Of a stretch of 64,000 bases of DNA, positions 25,012-32,848 are shown piece by piece. The notes under the pieces were generated by a model that searched no databases, was not told where the DNA came from, and was given only the letters and a program-made list of their open reading frames with translations. The DNA is from SIG603 sp964369415 (lineage in GTDB: Bacteria > Bacillota > Clostridia > Oscillospirales > Acutalibacteraceae), in NCBI GenBank assembly GCA_964369415.1, contig CAYJFP010000005.1, positions 47,099 to 111,098 on the forward strand. Direction: 5' to 3'. The position numbers were made by a program, and so were the translations under genes. Position 1 is the first letter of the stretch; every line of letters starts with the position of its first letter.

Positions 25012-25821
25012 ATGAAAAGTTATGTTCATAGTAAAAAAGTTGACAGGAATTTCCCGTATTTTTATTTAGATGAGAAATCAAAAGACAGGCCTCAGCTTAT
25101 GCACAATCACACTCAAATTCAGCTGACTCAAATTATAAGTGGTGAATTGGAACTTAAAACCCTTGGCAAAACATGCACAGCAAAAGAGGGTGAAGTTGTT
25201 TTTGTAAATAAAGAGGTTTATCATCAAATAATTCCAAAGGAAAACTGTATTTACCGTAGTTTCTTCTTTTCGGATACACTTCTCTTTGGAGGAAATTCTA
25301 AACTTTATAGAGAATATATTTCAGTTTACAGTGGTGATAGAACAATCCCTATATTTCTTTGTCAGAATAAAGATATTTTTGAAAAACTTAATAGCCTTCA
25401 TTCCACGTCTAATCCGATACTTATTGTCAGTAAATTGCTAGAAATTTGGTATGAACTCTTTGATATGAAGGAAAAACCATATGTAAAGCAAAATCAAACT
25501 ATGGAAAAGCTGCTTTATTTTATACATCAAAACTATAGTAAGAACTTAAGCTTAGAGGAAATTTCCGATGTGATTCCTGTTTCGATTTCAACACTATTAA
25601 GGCTTTTTAAGAGATATTTAAACACATCACCGTATCAGTATATCCAAAATTATCGCTTACAGCAGAGTCTTGACTTGCTACTGCATAGAGATTTAACTGT
25701 TGCAGAAGTTGCACTTAGAGTTGGATATATAAATCCAAGTTTATTTAATAAGCATTTCTTAAATGCTTTTGGAAGAACCCCGCTTAAGTACCGAAAATAT
25801 ATAAATGAAACTAATACATAA
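25012..25821 (+). CDS. AraC-family transcriptional regulator with cupin N-terminus
   Basis: A 269-residue regulator. The N-terminal half is cupin-like (LMHNHTQIQLTQIISGELELKT and EGEVVFVNKEVYHQI) and would bind a small ligand. The C-terminal half has two helix-turn-helix motifs, LSLEEISDVIPVSISTLLRLF and VAEVALRVGYINPSLFNKHF, ending in FGRTPLKYRKY. TAGGTG precedes the ATG. Divergence from the SulP transporter suggests that this is its target, by context only. Confidence 0.9.
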   Translation: MKSYVHSKKVDRNFPYFYLDEKSKDRPQLMHNHTQIQLTQIISGELELKTLGKTCTAKEGEVVFVNKEVYHQIIPKENCIYRSFFFSDTLLFGGNSKLYREYISVYSGDRTIPIFLCQNKDIFEKLNSLHSTSNPILIVSKLLEIWYELFDMKEKPYVKQNQTMEKLLYFIHQNYSKNLSLEEISDVIPVSISTLLRLFKRYLNTSPYQYIQNYRLQQSLDLLLHRDLTVAEVALRVGYINPSLFNKHFLNAFGRTPLKYRKYINETNT

Positions 25822-25825
25822 GAAA

Positions 25826-25863
25826 AAAGAACTGATTTTGGTCTAAACCTTAATCAGTTCTTT
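25826..25863. terminator. Bidirectional terminator between the AraC gene and serA
   Basis: AAAGAACTGATT / AATCAGTTCTTT with an A-run on the left and T-rich sequence on the right; it serves two convergent genes. Confidence 0.8.
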
Positions 25864-25873
25864 AATATTTAAA

Positions 25874-27040
25874 TTAATCGATAACTCTTACTTTAATAAT
25901 ATGCTCTTGCTCGGAAAGTTTATTTATATCGCAGTCTTGAACGGTGCCACTTACGTCTAAAATAGTGCAAGCATAGTCGCCTCTTGATTTGCTAAGCATA
26001 TTCTCAATATTCATTCCGCAGTCACCACAAACAGCAGTAAATGATCCGATAGTATTAGGAACATTTTTGTGAATTAATAAAATTCTTTTACAGTTCATAG
26101 ATCTTCCAAGGCTGATGTTTGGCATGTTAACTGAATTGATGATATTTCCGTTTTCTAAATATTCTCTCATTTCATCGACAGCCATCATAGCACAGTTGTC
26201 TTCGGATTCAGGAGTTGAAGCGCCTAGATGAGGAATAGCAAGAACTCCTTTTACATTTAAAACTTCATCATTTGGGAAGTCAACTACATAAGAAGAAATT
26301 TTTCCGTTTTCGATATTTTTGATAATATCGCCGTTGTTTGCAAGCTCTCCTCTTGAGAAGTTAAGAAGTCTTACGCCGTCTTTCATCTTAGCGATGGAAA
26401 CATCGTTAATCATTTCTTTAGTATCTGGAGTTAGCGGAACGTGAACAGTGATGTAATCACAAGTTGCATAAATTTCGTCTAAATCCTTAGCTTTTTTAAC
26501 ATATCTTGAAAGTCCCCAAGCGGCATCTACTGAAAGATAAGGGTCAAAGCCAAGGACATTCATTCCAAGATTTTTTGCACAGTTTGCAACTAGTATTCCT
26601 ATAGCACCAAGACCGACAACACCTAAGGTTTTTCCTGTAAGTTCAGGTCCTGCAAAATCGCCTTTTCCTTTTTCGACAAGCTTTGGAACGTCTGCTCCTT
26701 TACCTTTTAAAGTTTTAGCCCAGTCCATAGACTCTGTAATTTTTCTTGAACTTAAAAGAAGTCCAGCTAGAACTAATTCTTTAACTGCATTTGCGTTTGC
26801 ACCTGGTGTGTTAAAGACAACAACTCCACTTTCGCTGCATTTATCTAGTGGAATATTGTTAACACCGGCTCCGGCTCTAGCGATAGCAAGAAGATTTTCA
26901 GGCATTTCCATGTCGTGCATAGAGGCAGATCTTACTAGTATCCCGTGTGGATTTTCCATGTCTTCAGCAACGCTGTATTTGTCATTGAATCTTTTAGTTC
27001 CGATAGAACTAATTTTATTTAAGCATTTAATATTGTACAT
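25874..27040 (-). CDS. serA: D-3-phosphoglycerate dehydrogenase
   Basis: A 388-residue enzyme for the first step of serine synthesis, oxidising 3-phosphoglycerate with NAD. It shows ARAGAGVNNIPLDKC, the Rossmann loop GVVGLGAIG, the catalytic Arg in NFSRGELAN and the catalytic His in IPHLGASTPESEDN. A C-terminal ACT domain (about 315-388) may bind serine for feedback control. Its start overlaps the serC stop by one base (TAATG), so both are translated from one mRNA. Confidence 0.95.
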   Translation of the reverse strand: MYNIKCLNKISSIGTKRFNDKYSVAEDMENPHGILVRSASMHDMEMPENLLAIARAGAGVNNIPLDKCSESGVVVFNTPGANANAVKELVLAGLLLSSRKITESMDWAKTLKGKGADVPKLVEKGKGDFAGPELTGKTLGVVGLGAIGILVANCAKNLGMNVLGFDPYLSVDAAWGLSRYVKKAKDLDEIYATCDYITVHVPLTPDTKEMINDVSIAKMKDGVRLLNFSRGELANNGDIIKNIENGKISSYVVDFPNDEVLNVKGVLAIPHLGASTPESEDNCAMMAVDEMREYLENGNIINSVNMPNISLGRSMNCKRILLIHKNVPNTIGSFTAVCGDCGMNIENMLSKSRGDYACTILDVSGTVQDCDINKLSEQEHIIKVRVID

Positions 27041-28119
27041 TATTTGTTTGCCTCCTCAAATTCTTTCATAAAGTCGACTAATTTTTGAACACCTTCGATA
27101 GGCATAGCATTGTAGATTGAAGCTCTCATTCCGCCTACACTTCTATGACCTTTAAGGTTTACAAAACCTTTTGCAGTAGCTTCTTTAACAAATTTGTCGT
27201 CAAGGTCTTTATCGCCTGTAACAAAAGTCACATTCATCATGGATCTGCTGTCTTTTTCGGCGCAACCTTTAAACAGTGAAGAATTATCAAGAAAATCGTA
27301 TAGAATGCCGCATTTCTTTTGGTTGTGCTCTTTCATTTTTTCAAGGCCGCCCATCTCGTTTTTAATCCAGTCAAGGACTAATTTGCACATATAAATCGAG
27401 TAGGTAGGCGGTGTATTGTACATAGAATCGTTTTCTACATGAGTTTTGTACATAAACATAGTAGGAGTAGATGGCATGCAGTCTCCGATTAAATCTTCTC
27501 TGATTATTACAACTGTAAGGCCAGCCGGCGCCATGTTCTTTTGCGCACCTGCATAGATGATTCCAAATTTGCTCACATCAAAAGGTTCGCTTAAAATGCA
27601 AGAGCTTAAGTCTGCAACTAATGGTGCACCTAAAGTTTGTGGGATATATGGAAATTTTGTTCCGAAAATTGTATTATTCATACAAATATGTAGATAGTCT
27701 GCATCGGGGGTTAAATCATTTTTGTCGATAGTCGGGATATAAGAAAAAGTCTTATCTTTTGAGTTAGCGACAACCTTGCACTCACCATATCTTGAAGCCT
27801 CTTCCCATGCTTTTTTAGAGAATTGACCACTTACGACATAGTCGGCTTTTTTGTTTTTCATAAGGTTTAAAGGAACCATGGCAAATTGTGAAGAAGCGCC
27901 ACCTTGCAAAAATAAAACCTTGTAATTTTCAGGAATATTCATCACTTCTCTTAAAAGACTTTCACACTCTTTTATTATATTATCATATACTTTGGAGCGG
28001 TGAGACATCTCCATAACCGATTGTCCTGAACCCTCAAAGTCGAGCATTTCGTCAGAAGCTTTTTTCAAAACACATTCGGGCAACATAGATGGACCCGCAG
28101 AAAAATTGTAAACACGCAT
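27040..28119 (-). CDS. serC: Phosphoserine aminotransferase
   Basis: A 359-residue PLP enzyme that makes phosphoserine. It starts MRVYNFSAGPSMLPECVL, has FLQGGASSQFAMVPLNL for phosphate binding, and IYAGAQKNMAPAGLTVV with the PLP lysine. AGGAGG precedes the ATG. It is the first gene of serCA; a serB phosphatase is not in the window. Confidence 0.96.
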   Translation of the reverse strand: MRVYNFSAGPSMLPECVLKKASDEMLDFEGSGQSVMEMSHRSKVYDNIIKECESLLREVMNIPENYKVLFLQGGASSQFAMVPLNLMKNKKADYVVSGQFSKKAWEEASRYGECKVVANSKDKTFSYIPTIDKNDLTPDADYLHICMNNTIFGTKFPYIPQTLGAPLVADLSSCILSEPFDVSKFGIIYAGAQKNMAPAGLTVVIIREDLIGDCMPSTPTMFMYKTHVENDSMYNTPPTYSIYMCKLVLDWIKNEMGGLEKMKEHNQKKCGILYDFLDNSSLFKGCAEKDSRSMMNVTFVTGDKDLDDKFVKEATAKGFVNLKGHRSVGGMRASIYNAMPIEGVQKLVDFMKEFEEANK

Positions 28120-28164
28120 AATTGACCTCCTAAAGTACTAAAATTGAAATTGAATTGCTTAAAT

Positions 28165-28193
28165 ATTATATCTCATTTAGAAGAAAAAAGCAA
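28165..28193 (-). promoter_or_regulatory. Sigma-A promoter of serCA
   Basis: Minus strand TTGCTT, a 17-base spacer and TATAAT, about 45 bases before serC. It is divergent from the promoter of the hydrogenase cassette. Confidence 0.75.
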
Positions 28194-28229
28194 GAAATTA
28201 AATTGATTTTTTAAACATATGCTATGCGC

Positions 28230-28258
28230 TTGCAATAGAGTGATAAATTTGATATTAT
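28230..28258 (+). promoter_or_regulatory. Sigma-A promoter of the hydrogenase-like cassette
   Basis: TTGCAA, a 17-base spacer and TATTAT, about 40 bases before the first DRTGG gene. Confidence 0.65.
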
Positions 28259-28298
28259 ATTAGAAGTAAAAGACTAATAAATGAAATGGAGTATTCAT

Positions 28299-28646
28299 AT
28301 GAAAATACAAGAAATAATAAAAATTTTAAATGCACAGGTTTTGGTAGAAGGAGATATGGAGCAAGAGGTTAAAACCGCATGTGGAAGTGACATGATGAGT
28401 GATGTTTTGGCATTTGTAAAAGATCAATCTGTACTGCTTACAGGGCTTATGAATCCTCAAGTAGTTAGGACTGCCGAGATGATGGACATGCACTGCATAA
28501 TTTTTATAAGGGGCAAAGAAGTAAATGAGAGCGTGCTAAATTTAGCAAGAGAAAAGGAAATAACCGTGTTAGCGTCACCTTACAGAATGTTCACTGCATG
28601 TGGTCTTTTATATTCAAACGGCTTAAGAGGAGGATGTAATTTATGA
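28299..28646 (+). CDS. DRTGG-domain protein
   Basis: A 115-residue single-domain protein of the DRTGG type (the domain also found in phosphotransacetylase and CBS proteins; role unclear). It starts MKIQEIIKILNAQVLVEGD and has a conserved CGSDMMSDVLAFVKD segment like that in the second DRTGG protein of this cluster. I chose the ATG at 28299, with GGAG before it. It overlaps the HATPase gene by four bases (ATGA). It is the first gene of the hydrogenase-like cassette and is probably regulatory. Confidence 0.8.
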   Translation: MKIQEIIKILNAQVLVEGDMEQEVKTACGSDMMSDVLAFVKDQSVLLTGLMNPQVVRTAEMMDMHCIIFIRGKEVNESVLNLAREKEITVLASPYRMFTACGLLYSNGLRGGCNL

Positions 28647-29074
28647 GCATGATGGAACTTAGTTACTGCGTTCCCGGCGACGATTTTACAAGGGCCGGAG
28701 AAGCCTCGAGTGACGTTAAACATAAACTTAAAAAAATTGGCTTTACTGCCGATGTGATAAGGCGTGTCGCAATAGCGATGTATGAGGGCGAGATTAACAT
28801 GGTTATCCATGCAGGCGGTGGAGAGGCTGTGGTTGACATTGACCCTGACAAAGTGGTGATAATTCTTAAAGACACGGGGCCTGGAATAGAGGATATAGGA
28901 AAAGCTATGCAAGCGGGATTTTCGACAGCTCCCGATAATATACGCTCTTTGGGATTTGGCGCTGGAATGGGACTTCCCAACATGAAAAACTATTCGGACG
29001 ATATGAAAGTAGAATCAGAAGTAGGTGTTGGAACAACTGTTACCATGACGATATATCCCCAAAAAACTGAGTAA
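28643..29074 (+). CDS. Anti-sigma-factor-type ATP-binding protein (HATPase)
   Basis: A 143-residue GHKL ATPase like RsbW/SpoIIAB kinases, with no histidine phospho-acceptor domain. Motifs are YEGEINMVIHAGGGE (N box), DTGPGIEDI (G1) and GFGAGMGLPNMK (G2). It may be a serine kinase or switch protein responding to the neighbouring iron-sulfur protein; that is inference from the operon. AGGAGG precedes the ATG. It precedes the hydrogenase-like gene by 15 bases. Confidence 0.88.
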   Translation: MSMMELSYCVPGDDFTRAGEASSDVKHKLKKIGFTADVIRRVAIAMYEGEINMVIHAGGGEAVVDIDPDKVVIILKDTGPGIEDIGKAMQAGFSTAPDNIRSLGFGAGMGLPNMKNYSDDMKVESEVGVGTTVTMTIYPQKTE

Positions 29075-29089
29075 AAGGGGGTGTAGAAG

Positions 29090-30361
29090 ATGGATTTTTA
29101 CCATTCGGTAACTCTTATCGAAGAGAGATGTATGGGCTGTACAAACTGCATAAAGCGTTGCCCTACAGAAGCGATAAGGGTTCGTGACGGTAAAGCAAGA
29201 ATCATAAAAGAAAGATGCATTGACTGCGGTGAATGTATTAGAATATGCCCTCATCATGCAAAAAAAGCGAGATTTTCGGCGCTTGATTCACTTGATAAAT
29301 ATAAATATAGAATTGCACTTCCAGCGCCGTCTTTATACGGGCAATTTCAGAATTTGGACGATGTTGACTACGTCTTAAACGGACTTATAAAAATGGGTTT
29401 TGACTATGTTTTAGAAGTTTCGGTGGCAGCTGAGCTTGTCAGTGAATACACAAGAAATATGATGAATAGCGGAAAAGTGAAAAAGCCAGTAATCAGCTCT
29501 GCCTGTCCTGCTACTGTAAGGCTCATAAGGGTTAAGTTTCCTGATTTGTGTTCTCATGTGCTTCCGCTTCAGTCTCCTATGGAAATTGCAGCGAGAATGG
29601 CGAAAAGAAAGGTGCACAAAGACACAGGAATAGACATGAAAGACATCGGGTGCTTTTTTATTACGCCATGTCCTGCAAAAGTTACGGATATAAGAGCGCC
29701 GATAAGCACCGAGAAATCTTGCGTTGACGAGGCGATAGCAATAAGCGATATTTATCCGATTTTGTCGGGTAAAATGTCCAAACTAAACACGCTTGAACCT
29801 ATTGCGCATACTGGAATTATAGGTGTAAGCTGGGCTTCAAGCGGTGGAGAGAGCGCCGCACTTATCAAGGAAAAATATCTTGCGGCAGACGGAATCGAAA
29901 ACGTGATTAGAGTGCTTGAGGATATTGAGGATGAAAAGATTAAGGATTTGGACTTTATAGAGCTAAATGCCTGTACAGGTGGCTGTGTTGGCGGTGTTTT
30001 ATGCGTAGAAAATCCGTACATAGCGCAGGCAAAGATTCAAAAACTCCGTAAATATCTGCCAGTTTCTCAAAACCATACCGATGAAATAAGCGATGTTGAC
30101 GAACTTATGAAATGGGACGGTGGTCTTCAGTTTTCAGATGTTTTAACGCTTTCAAAAGATATCCGTGAGGCAATGAAAATAATGATGCAGATAGATGAGA
30201 TTGAAGAAAAGCTTCCGGGTCTTGACTGCGGAGCTTGTGGTAGTCCAAATTGTAAAAGTTTTGCTGAAGACGTGGTAAAGGGAGACTGTAAAATATCGGA
30301 ATGCGTTTTTATATTAAAAGAAAAAATGCAAAAGGCACTTGATGCACTAAACTTTGAATAA
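29090..30361 (+). CDS. [FeFe]-hydrogenase-like protein, probably sensory
   Basis: A 423-residue iron-sulfur protein. Two [4Fe-4S] motifs open it: CMGCTNCIKRCP (14-25) and CIDCGECIRICP (43-54). The H-cluster domain keeps all four cluster cysteines: SSACPATVRLI for TSCCPxW, FITPCPAKVTD for MPCxxKxxE, and ELNACTGGCVGG for ExMACxGGCxGG. However, the first Cys of TSCCP, which donates protons in true hydrogenases, is Ala, and the Met of MPC is Thr. A C-terminal Fe-S domain, LDCGACGSPNCKSFAEDV, with further Cys follows. These changes and the neighbours point to a sensor rather than a catalyst. There is no PAS domain. Confidence 0.88.
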   Translation: MDFYHSVTLIEERCMGCTNCIKRCPTEAIRVRDGKARIIKERCIDCGECIRICPHHAKKARFSALDSLDKYKYRIALPAPSLYGQFQNLDDVDYVLNGLIKMGFDYVLEVSVAAELVSEYTRNMMNSGKVKKPVISSACPATVRLIRVKFPDLCSHVLPLQSPMEIAARMAKRKVHKDTGIDMKDIGCFFITPCPAKVTDIRAPISTEKSCVDEAIAISDIYPILSGKMSKLNTLEPIAHTGIIGVSWASSGGESAALIKEKYLAADGIENVIRVLEDIEDEKIKDLDFIELNACTGGCVGGVLCVENPYIAQAKIQKLRKYLPVSQNHTDEISDVDELMKWDGGLQFSDVLTLSKDIREAMKIMMQIDEIEEKLPGLDCGACGSPNCKSFAEDVVKGDCKISECVFILKEKMQKALDALNFE

Positions 30362-30480
30362 AACGAGACAAGTGCAAAACGAACTTGCGGCTAAGAGCTA
30401 ATGGCTAATGGTGAAAGACTTATAGTAATAGTCATTCACCATTCACCTTTAGTCATTAGTCCCACATGCTTTGCGTGTGG
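30362..30480. repeat. Intergenic palindromic repeat unit
   Basis: This spacer has three inverted repeats: CAAGT...ACTTG, a larger one in which CTAATGGCTAATGGTGAA faces TTCACCATT...TCATTAG, and CCACATGC/GCGTGTGG. A similar TTAGTCATTAG motif with a hairpin recurs at 34965-35008. It looks like a degenerate dispersed intergenic repeat. No reading frame is supported. Confidence 0.45.
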
Positions 30481-30508
30481 TCAAATAAAACTATAAGGGA
30501 TGATAAGT

Positions 30509-30841
30509 ATGAAGGCATGTGAAATTGCAGAAAAACTTGATTTTAAACTTGTCGCTGGTAAAGAAGGCGTGGACAATGAAATAGAGGGACTGTACACCTG
30601 CGATTTATTAAGCTGGGTTATGGGGAAAATTGACGAAAAAACCATGTGGTTTTCCGTTATGGGAAATATAAATGCGGTTGCAGTTGCTTCTTTAATGGAG
30701 GTAAGTGCGATAGTCATAACCGAAAATGCGCCTGTTGATGAAGATGCGATTACAAGGGCTGATATGATGGGAATTCCGATTTATACTACGAGCCTTAGCA
30801 GTGCAAAGGCTTTGATTTTAGTCAATGATTTGATAAGATGA
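30509..30841 (+). CDS. Second DRTGG-domain protein
   Basis: A 110-residue DRTGG-like protein. It starts MKACEIAEKLDFKLVAGKEG and carries YTCDLLSWVMGK, the counterpart of the CGSDMMSDVLAF segment in the first DRTGG protein. I chose ATG 30509 because AAGGGATGA precedes it; an ATG at 30500 is too close to that RBS. It overlaps the PHP gene by four bases. Probably part of the same signalling unit as the hydrogenase-like protein. Confidence 0.78.
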   Translation: MKACEIAEKLDFKLVAGKEGVDNEIEGLYTCDLLSWVMGKIDEKTMWFSVMGNINAVAVASLMEVSAIVITENAPVDEDAITRADMMGIPIYTTSLSSAKALILVNDLIR

Positions 30842-31563
30842 GAAGTTATAAATACGATTTTCACGTTCATTCGTGTTTATCTCCTTGTGGCGATGAAGCG
30901 ATGACACCGAATAATATTGCGAATATGGCACTGATTGCGGGATGTGAAATTCTTGCGATAACCGACCACAATTCCGCTAAAAATGCGGGGGCCGTTATGG
31001 CGGTAGGAAAACAAAACGGGCTTTTAGTGATACCTGGAATGGAGCTTTGCACGAGTGAAGAAGCTCATATCGTTTGCCTTTTTGAAGACTTAGAAAAGGC
31101 AGAAAAATTTAGCGATTATGTCTATCAAAACATGCCTGAAATCAAGAATAAAAGCGAAATTTTCGGAAGACAACTTGTGATGAATAGCGAGGATGAAATT
31201 ATTGAAGAAGAGGATGTGCTTTTAATAAATGCCTCGTTTATCAGCGCCGAAGAAGTCATGGATTTGATGGACGAGTTTGGCGGTGTGGCATTTCCAGCGC
31301 ATGTGGATAAAGATTCGTATAGCATTTTGGCAAGTCTTGGTGCGATTCCAAAAGAGTGTAGGTTTACAGCTATGGAGCTTAGCAAAAGAACCGAAAGCAT
31401 GGATTTTTACGACGAATATCCAGATACAAATTATTTATCGGTGCTTAGAAATTCGGATGCGCACTATCTTGAAAATATACCGGAAAGCTTTGATGAAATA
31501 CAACTTGAAGAGCTAAATATAAAGGCTGTAATTGATTATATTAGAAACTTAAAGAGAGATTAA
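30838..31563 (+). CDS. PHP-domain metal-dependent phosphoesterase
   Basis: A 241-residue PHP protein. Metal-binding motifs are DFHVHSCLSPCG (1), AITDHNSAKNA (2), PGMELCTSEEAHIVCLF (3), FPAHVDKDSY (4) and NSDAHYLENIP (5). The family cleaves phosphoesters, including nucleotide 3',5'-bisphosphates and histidinol phosphate. It starts at an ATG overlapping the second DRTGG gene. The substrate here is unknown; a nucleotide second messenger is one possibility, as inference only. Confidence 0.88.
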   Translation: MRSYKYDFHVHSCLSPCGDEAMTPNNIANMALIAGCEILAITDHNSAKNAGAVMAVGKQNGLLVIPGMELCTSEEAHIVCLFEDLEKAEKFSDYVYQNMPEIKNKSEIFGRQLVMNSEDEIIEEEDVLLINASFISAEEVMDLMDEFGGVAFPAHVDKDSYSILASLGAIPKECRFTAMELSKRTESMDFYDEYPDTNYLSVLRNSDAHYLENIPESFDEIQLEELNIKAVIDYIRNLKRD

Positions 31564-31606
31564 ATGCTGTTTTGAAAAAATATCTAAAAATACAAGTGGT
31601 ATTTTG

Positions 31607-31635
31607 TTGCATTTAAAGATGGTATGTGATATAAT
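31607..31635 (+). promoter_or_regulatory. Sigma-A promoter of ilvC
   Basis: TTGCAT, a 17-base spacer and TATAAT, leaving a leader of about 100 bases. In it TCGGCG can pair with CGCCGA just before the RBS, but no T-box or classic attenuator is visible. Confidence 0.7.
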
Positions 31636-31741
31636 ATCATGGAAAAAATTATATAGTTCGGCGAGAATTACTGATATAGTTTAAATTTTACACTTTTGTT
31701 TTGTATGTTTACCGCCGATGAATTTCAGGAGGTTATTAATA

Positions 31742-32731
31742 ATGGCAAAGATTTTTTATGAAAGCGATTGTAACTTAGGACTACTAGACGGAAAAACCGT
31801 TGCAGTTATCGGTTACGGAAGCCAAGGACATGCACACGCACTAAATCTTCACGACAGTGGAGTTAATGTTGTTGTAGGTCTTTACGATGGAAGTAAATCA
31901 TGGGAAAAAGCAGAAAAAGCAGGTCTTAAAGTTATGACTGTTAGCGATGCGGCTAAAGCAGCTGATTTAATGATGATTCTTCTTCCAGATGAGAAACAAG
32001 CTAAAGTTTACAAAGAGAGCATTGAGCCTAACCTATCAGCTGGTAAAATCCTAGCTTTTGCACACGGATTTAACATTCACTTCGCTCAAATCGTTCCACC
32101 AGCAGACGTTGATGTTATCATGGTTGCTCCTAAAGGACCTGGACATACAGTTAGATACGAATATGAAGCTGGAAAAGGCGTACCTTGCCTTTATGCTGTT
32201 CATCAAGATGCTTCAGGTAGAGCTCTTGACATGGCACTTGCATATGCAGCGGGAATCGGCGGCGCTAGAGCAGCTGTTCTTGAAACAACATTTAGAGACG
32301 AGACTGAAACTGACCTATTCGGTGAGCAAGCAGTTCTTTGTGGCGGAGTAACAGCCTTAATGCAAGCTGGTTTTGAAACACTTGTTGAAGCAGGTTATGA
32401 CCCAAGAAACGCATACTTTGAGTGTATTCATGAGATGAAACTTATCGTTGACCTTATCTACCACGGCGGTTTCTCAGAAATGAGATATTCAATTTCTGAT
32501 ACAGCTGAATATGGTGATTATGAAATCGGTAAAAGAATCATCACTGATGAAGCTAAGAAAGAAATGAAAAAAGTTCTTTCAGAAATTCAAGACGGAACAT
32601 TTGCAGGCAACTGGATTGCTGAAAATAACAACGGCAGAGCACACTTCAATGCTACTCGTCGTCTAAAATCAGAACACGAGCTTGAAAAAGTGGGTAAAGA
32701 ACTCAGAAAAATGTACTCTTGGAACGACTAA
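31742..32731 (+). CDS. ilvC: Ketol-acid reductoisomerase
   Basis: A 329-residue class I enzyme of valine, leucine and isoleucine synthesis. The Rossmann loop is VIGYGSQGHAHALNL. Catalytic motifs are FAHGFNIHF, APKGPGHTVRYE and ETDLFGEQAVLCGG. The cofactor loop after the second strand reads VGLYDGSKSWEKAE, where NADPH enzymes usually have Arg at the Tyr position and no acid after it. AGGAGG precedes the ATG at 31742. It is monocistronic, with its own promoter and terminator. Confidence 0.96.
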   Translation: MAKIFYESDCNLGLLDGKTVAVIGYGSQGHAHALNLHDSGVNVVVGLYDGSKSWEKAEKAGLKVMTVSDAAKAADLMMILLPDEKQAKVYKESIEPNLSAGKILAFAHGFNIHFAQIVPPADVDVIMVAPKGPGHTVRYEYEAGKGVPCLYAVHQDASGRALDMALAYAAGIGGARAAVLETTFRDETETDLFGEQAVLCGGVTALMQAGFETLVEAGYDPRNAYFECIHEMKLIVDLIYHGGFSEMRYSISDTAEYGDYEIGKRIITDEAKKEMKKVLSEIQDGTFAGNWIAENNNGRAHFNATRRLKSEHELEKVGKELRKMYSWND

Positions 32732-32747
32732 TAACTAGTTTTTTATA

Positions 32748-32783
32748 AAATCTGCTCCTTTAATGGGGCAGATTTGCCTTTTT
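32748..32783 (+). terminator. Intrinsic terminator after ilvC
   Basis: AAATCTGCTCC pairs with GGGGCAGATTT around a short loop, then GCCTTTTT. Confidence 0.75.
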
Positions 32784-32848
32784 AGGCAAAGACTTATTTT
32801 TTGAGAAGGCGAAAGTCTTAATAATTTAATGGCAAAGAGGTATCATTT

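Noticed and set aside
30362..30480. CRISPR-like array
   Set aside because: Short inverted and direct repeats only, no regular repeat-spacer pattern and no cas genes.
31639..31656. Possible leader peptide MEKII upstream of ilvC
   Set aside because: The ATG lies upstream of or at the predicted transcription start, and no RBS or attenuator hairpin follows.
31642..31741. T-box or riboswitch in the ilvC leader
   Set aside because: No T-box sequence (TGGNACC) and no terminator; only a 6-bp TCGGCG/CGCCGA pairing could be drawn.
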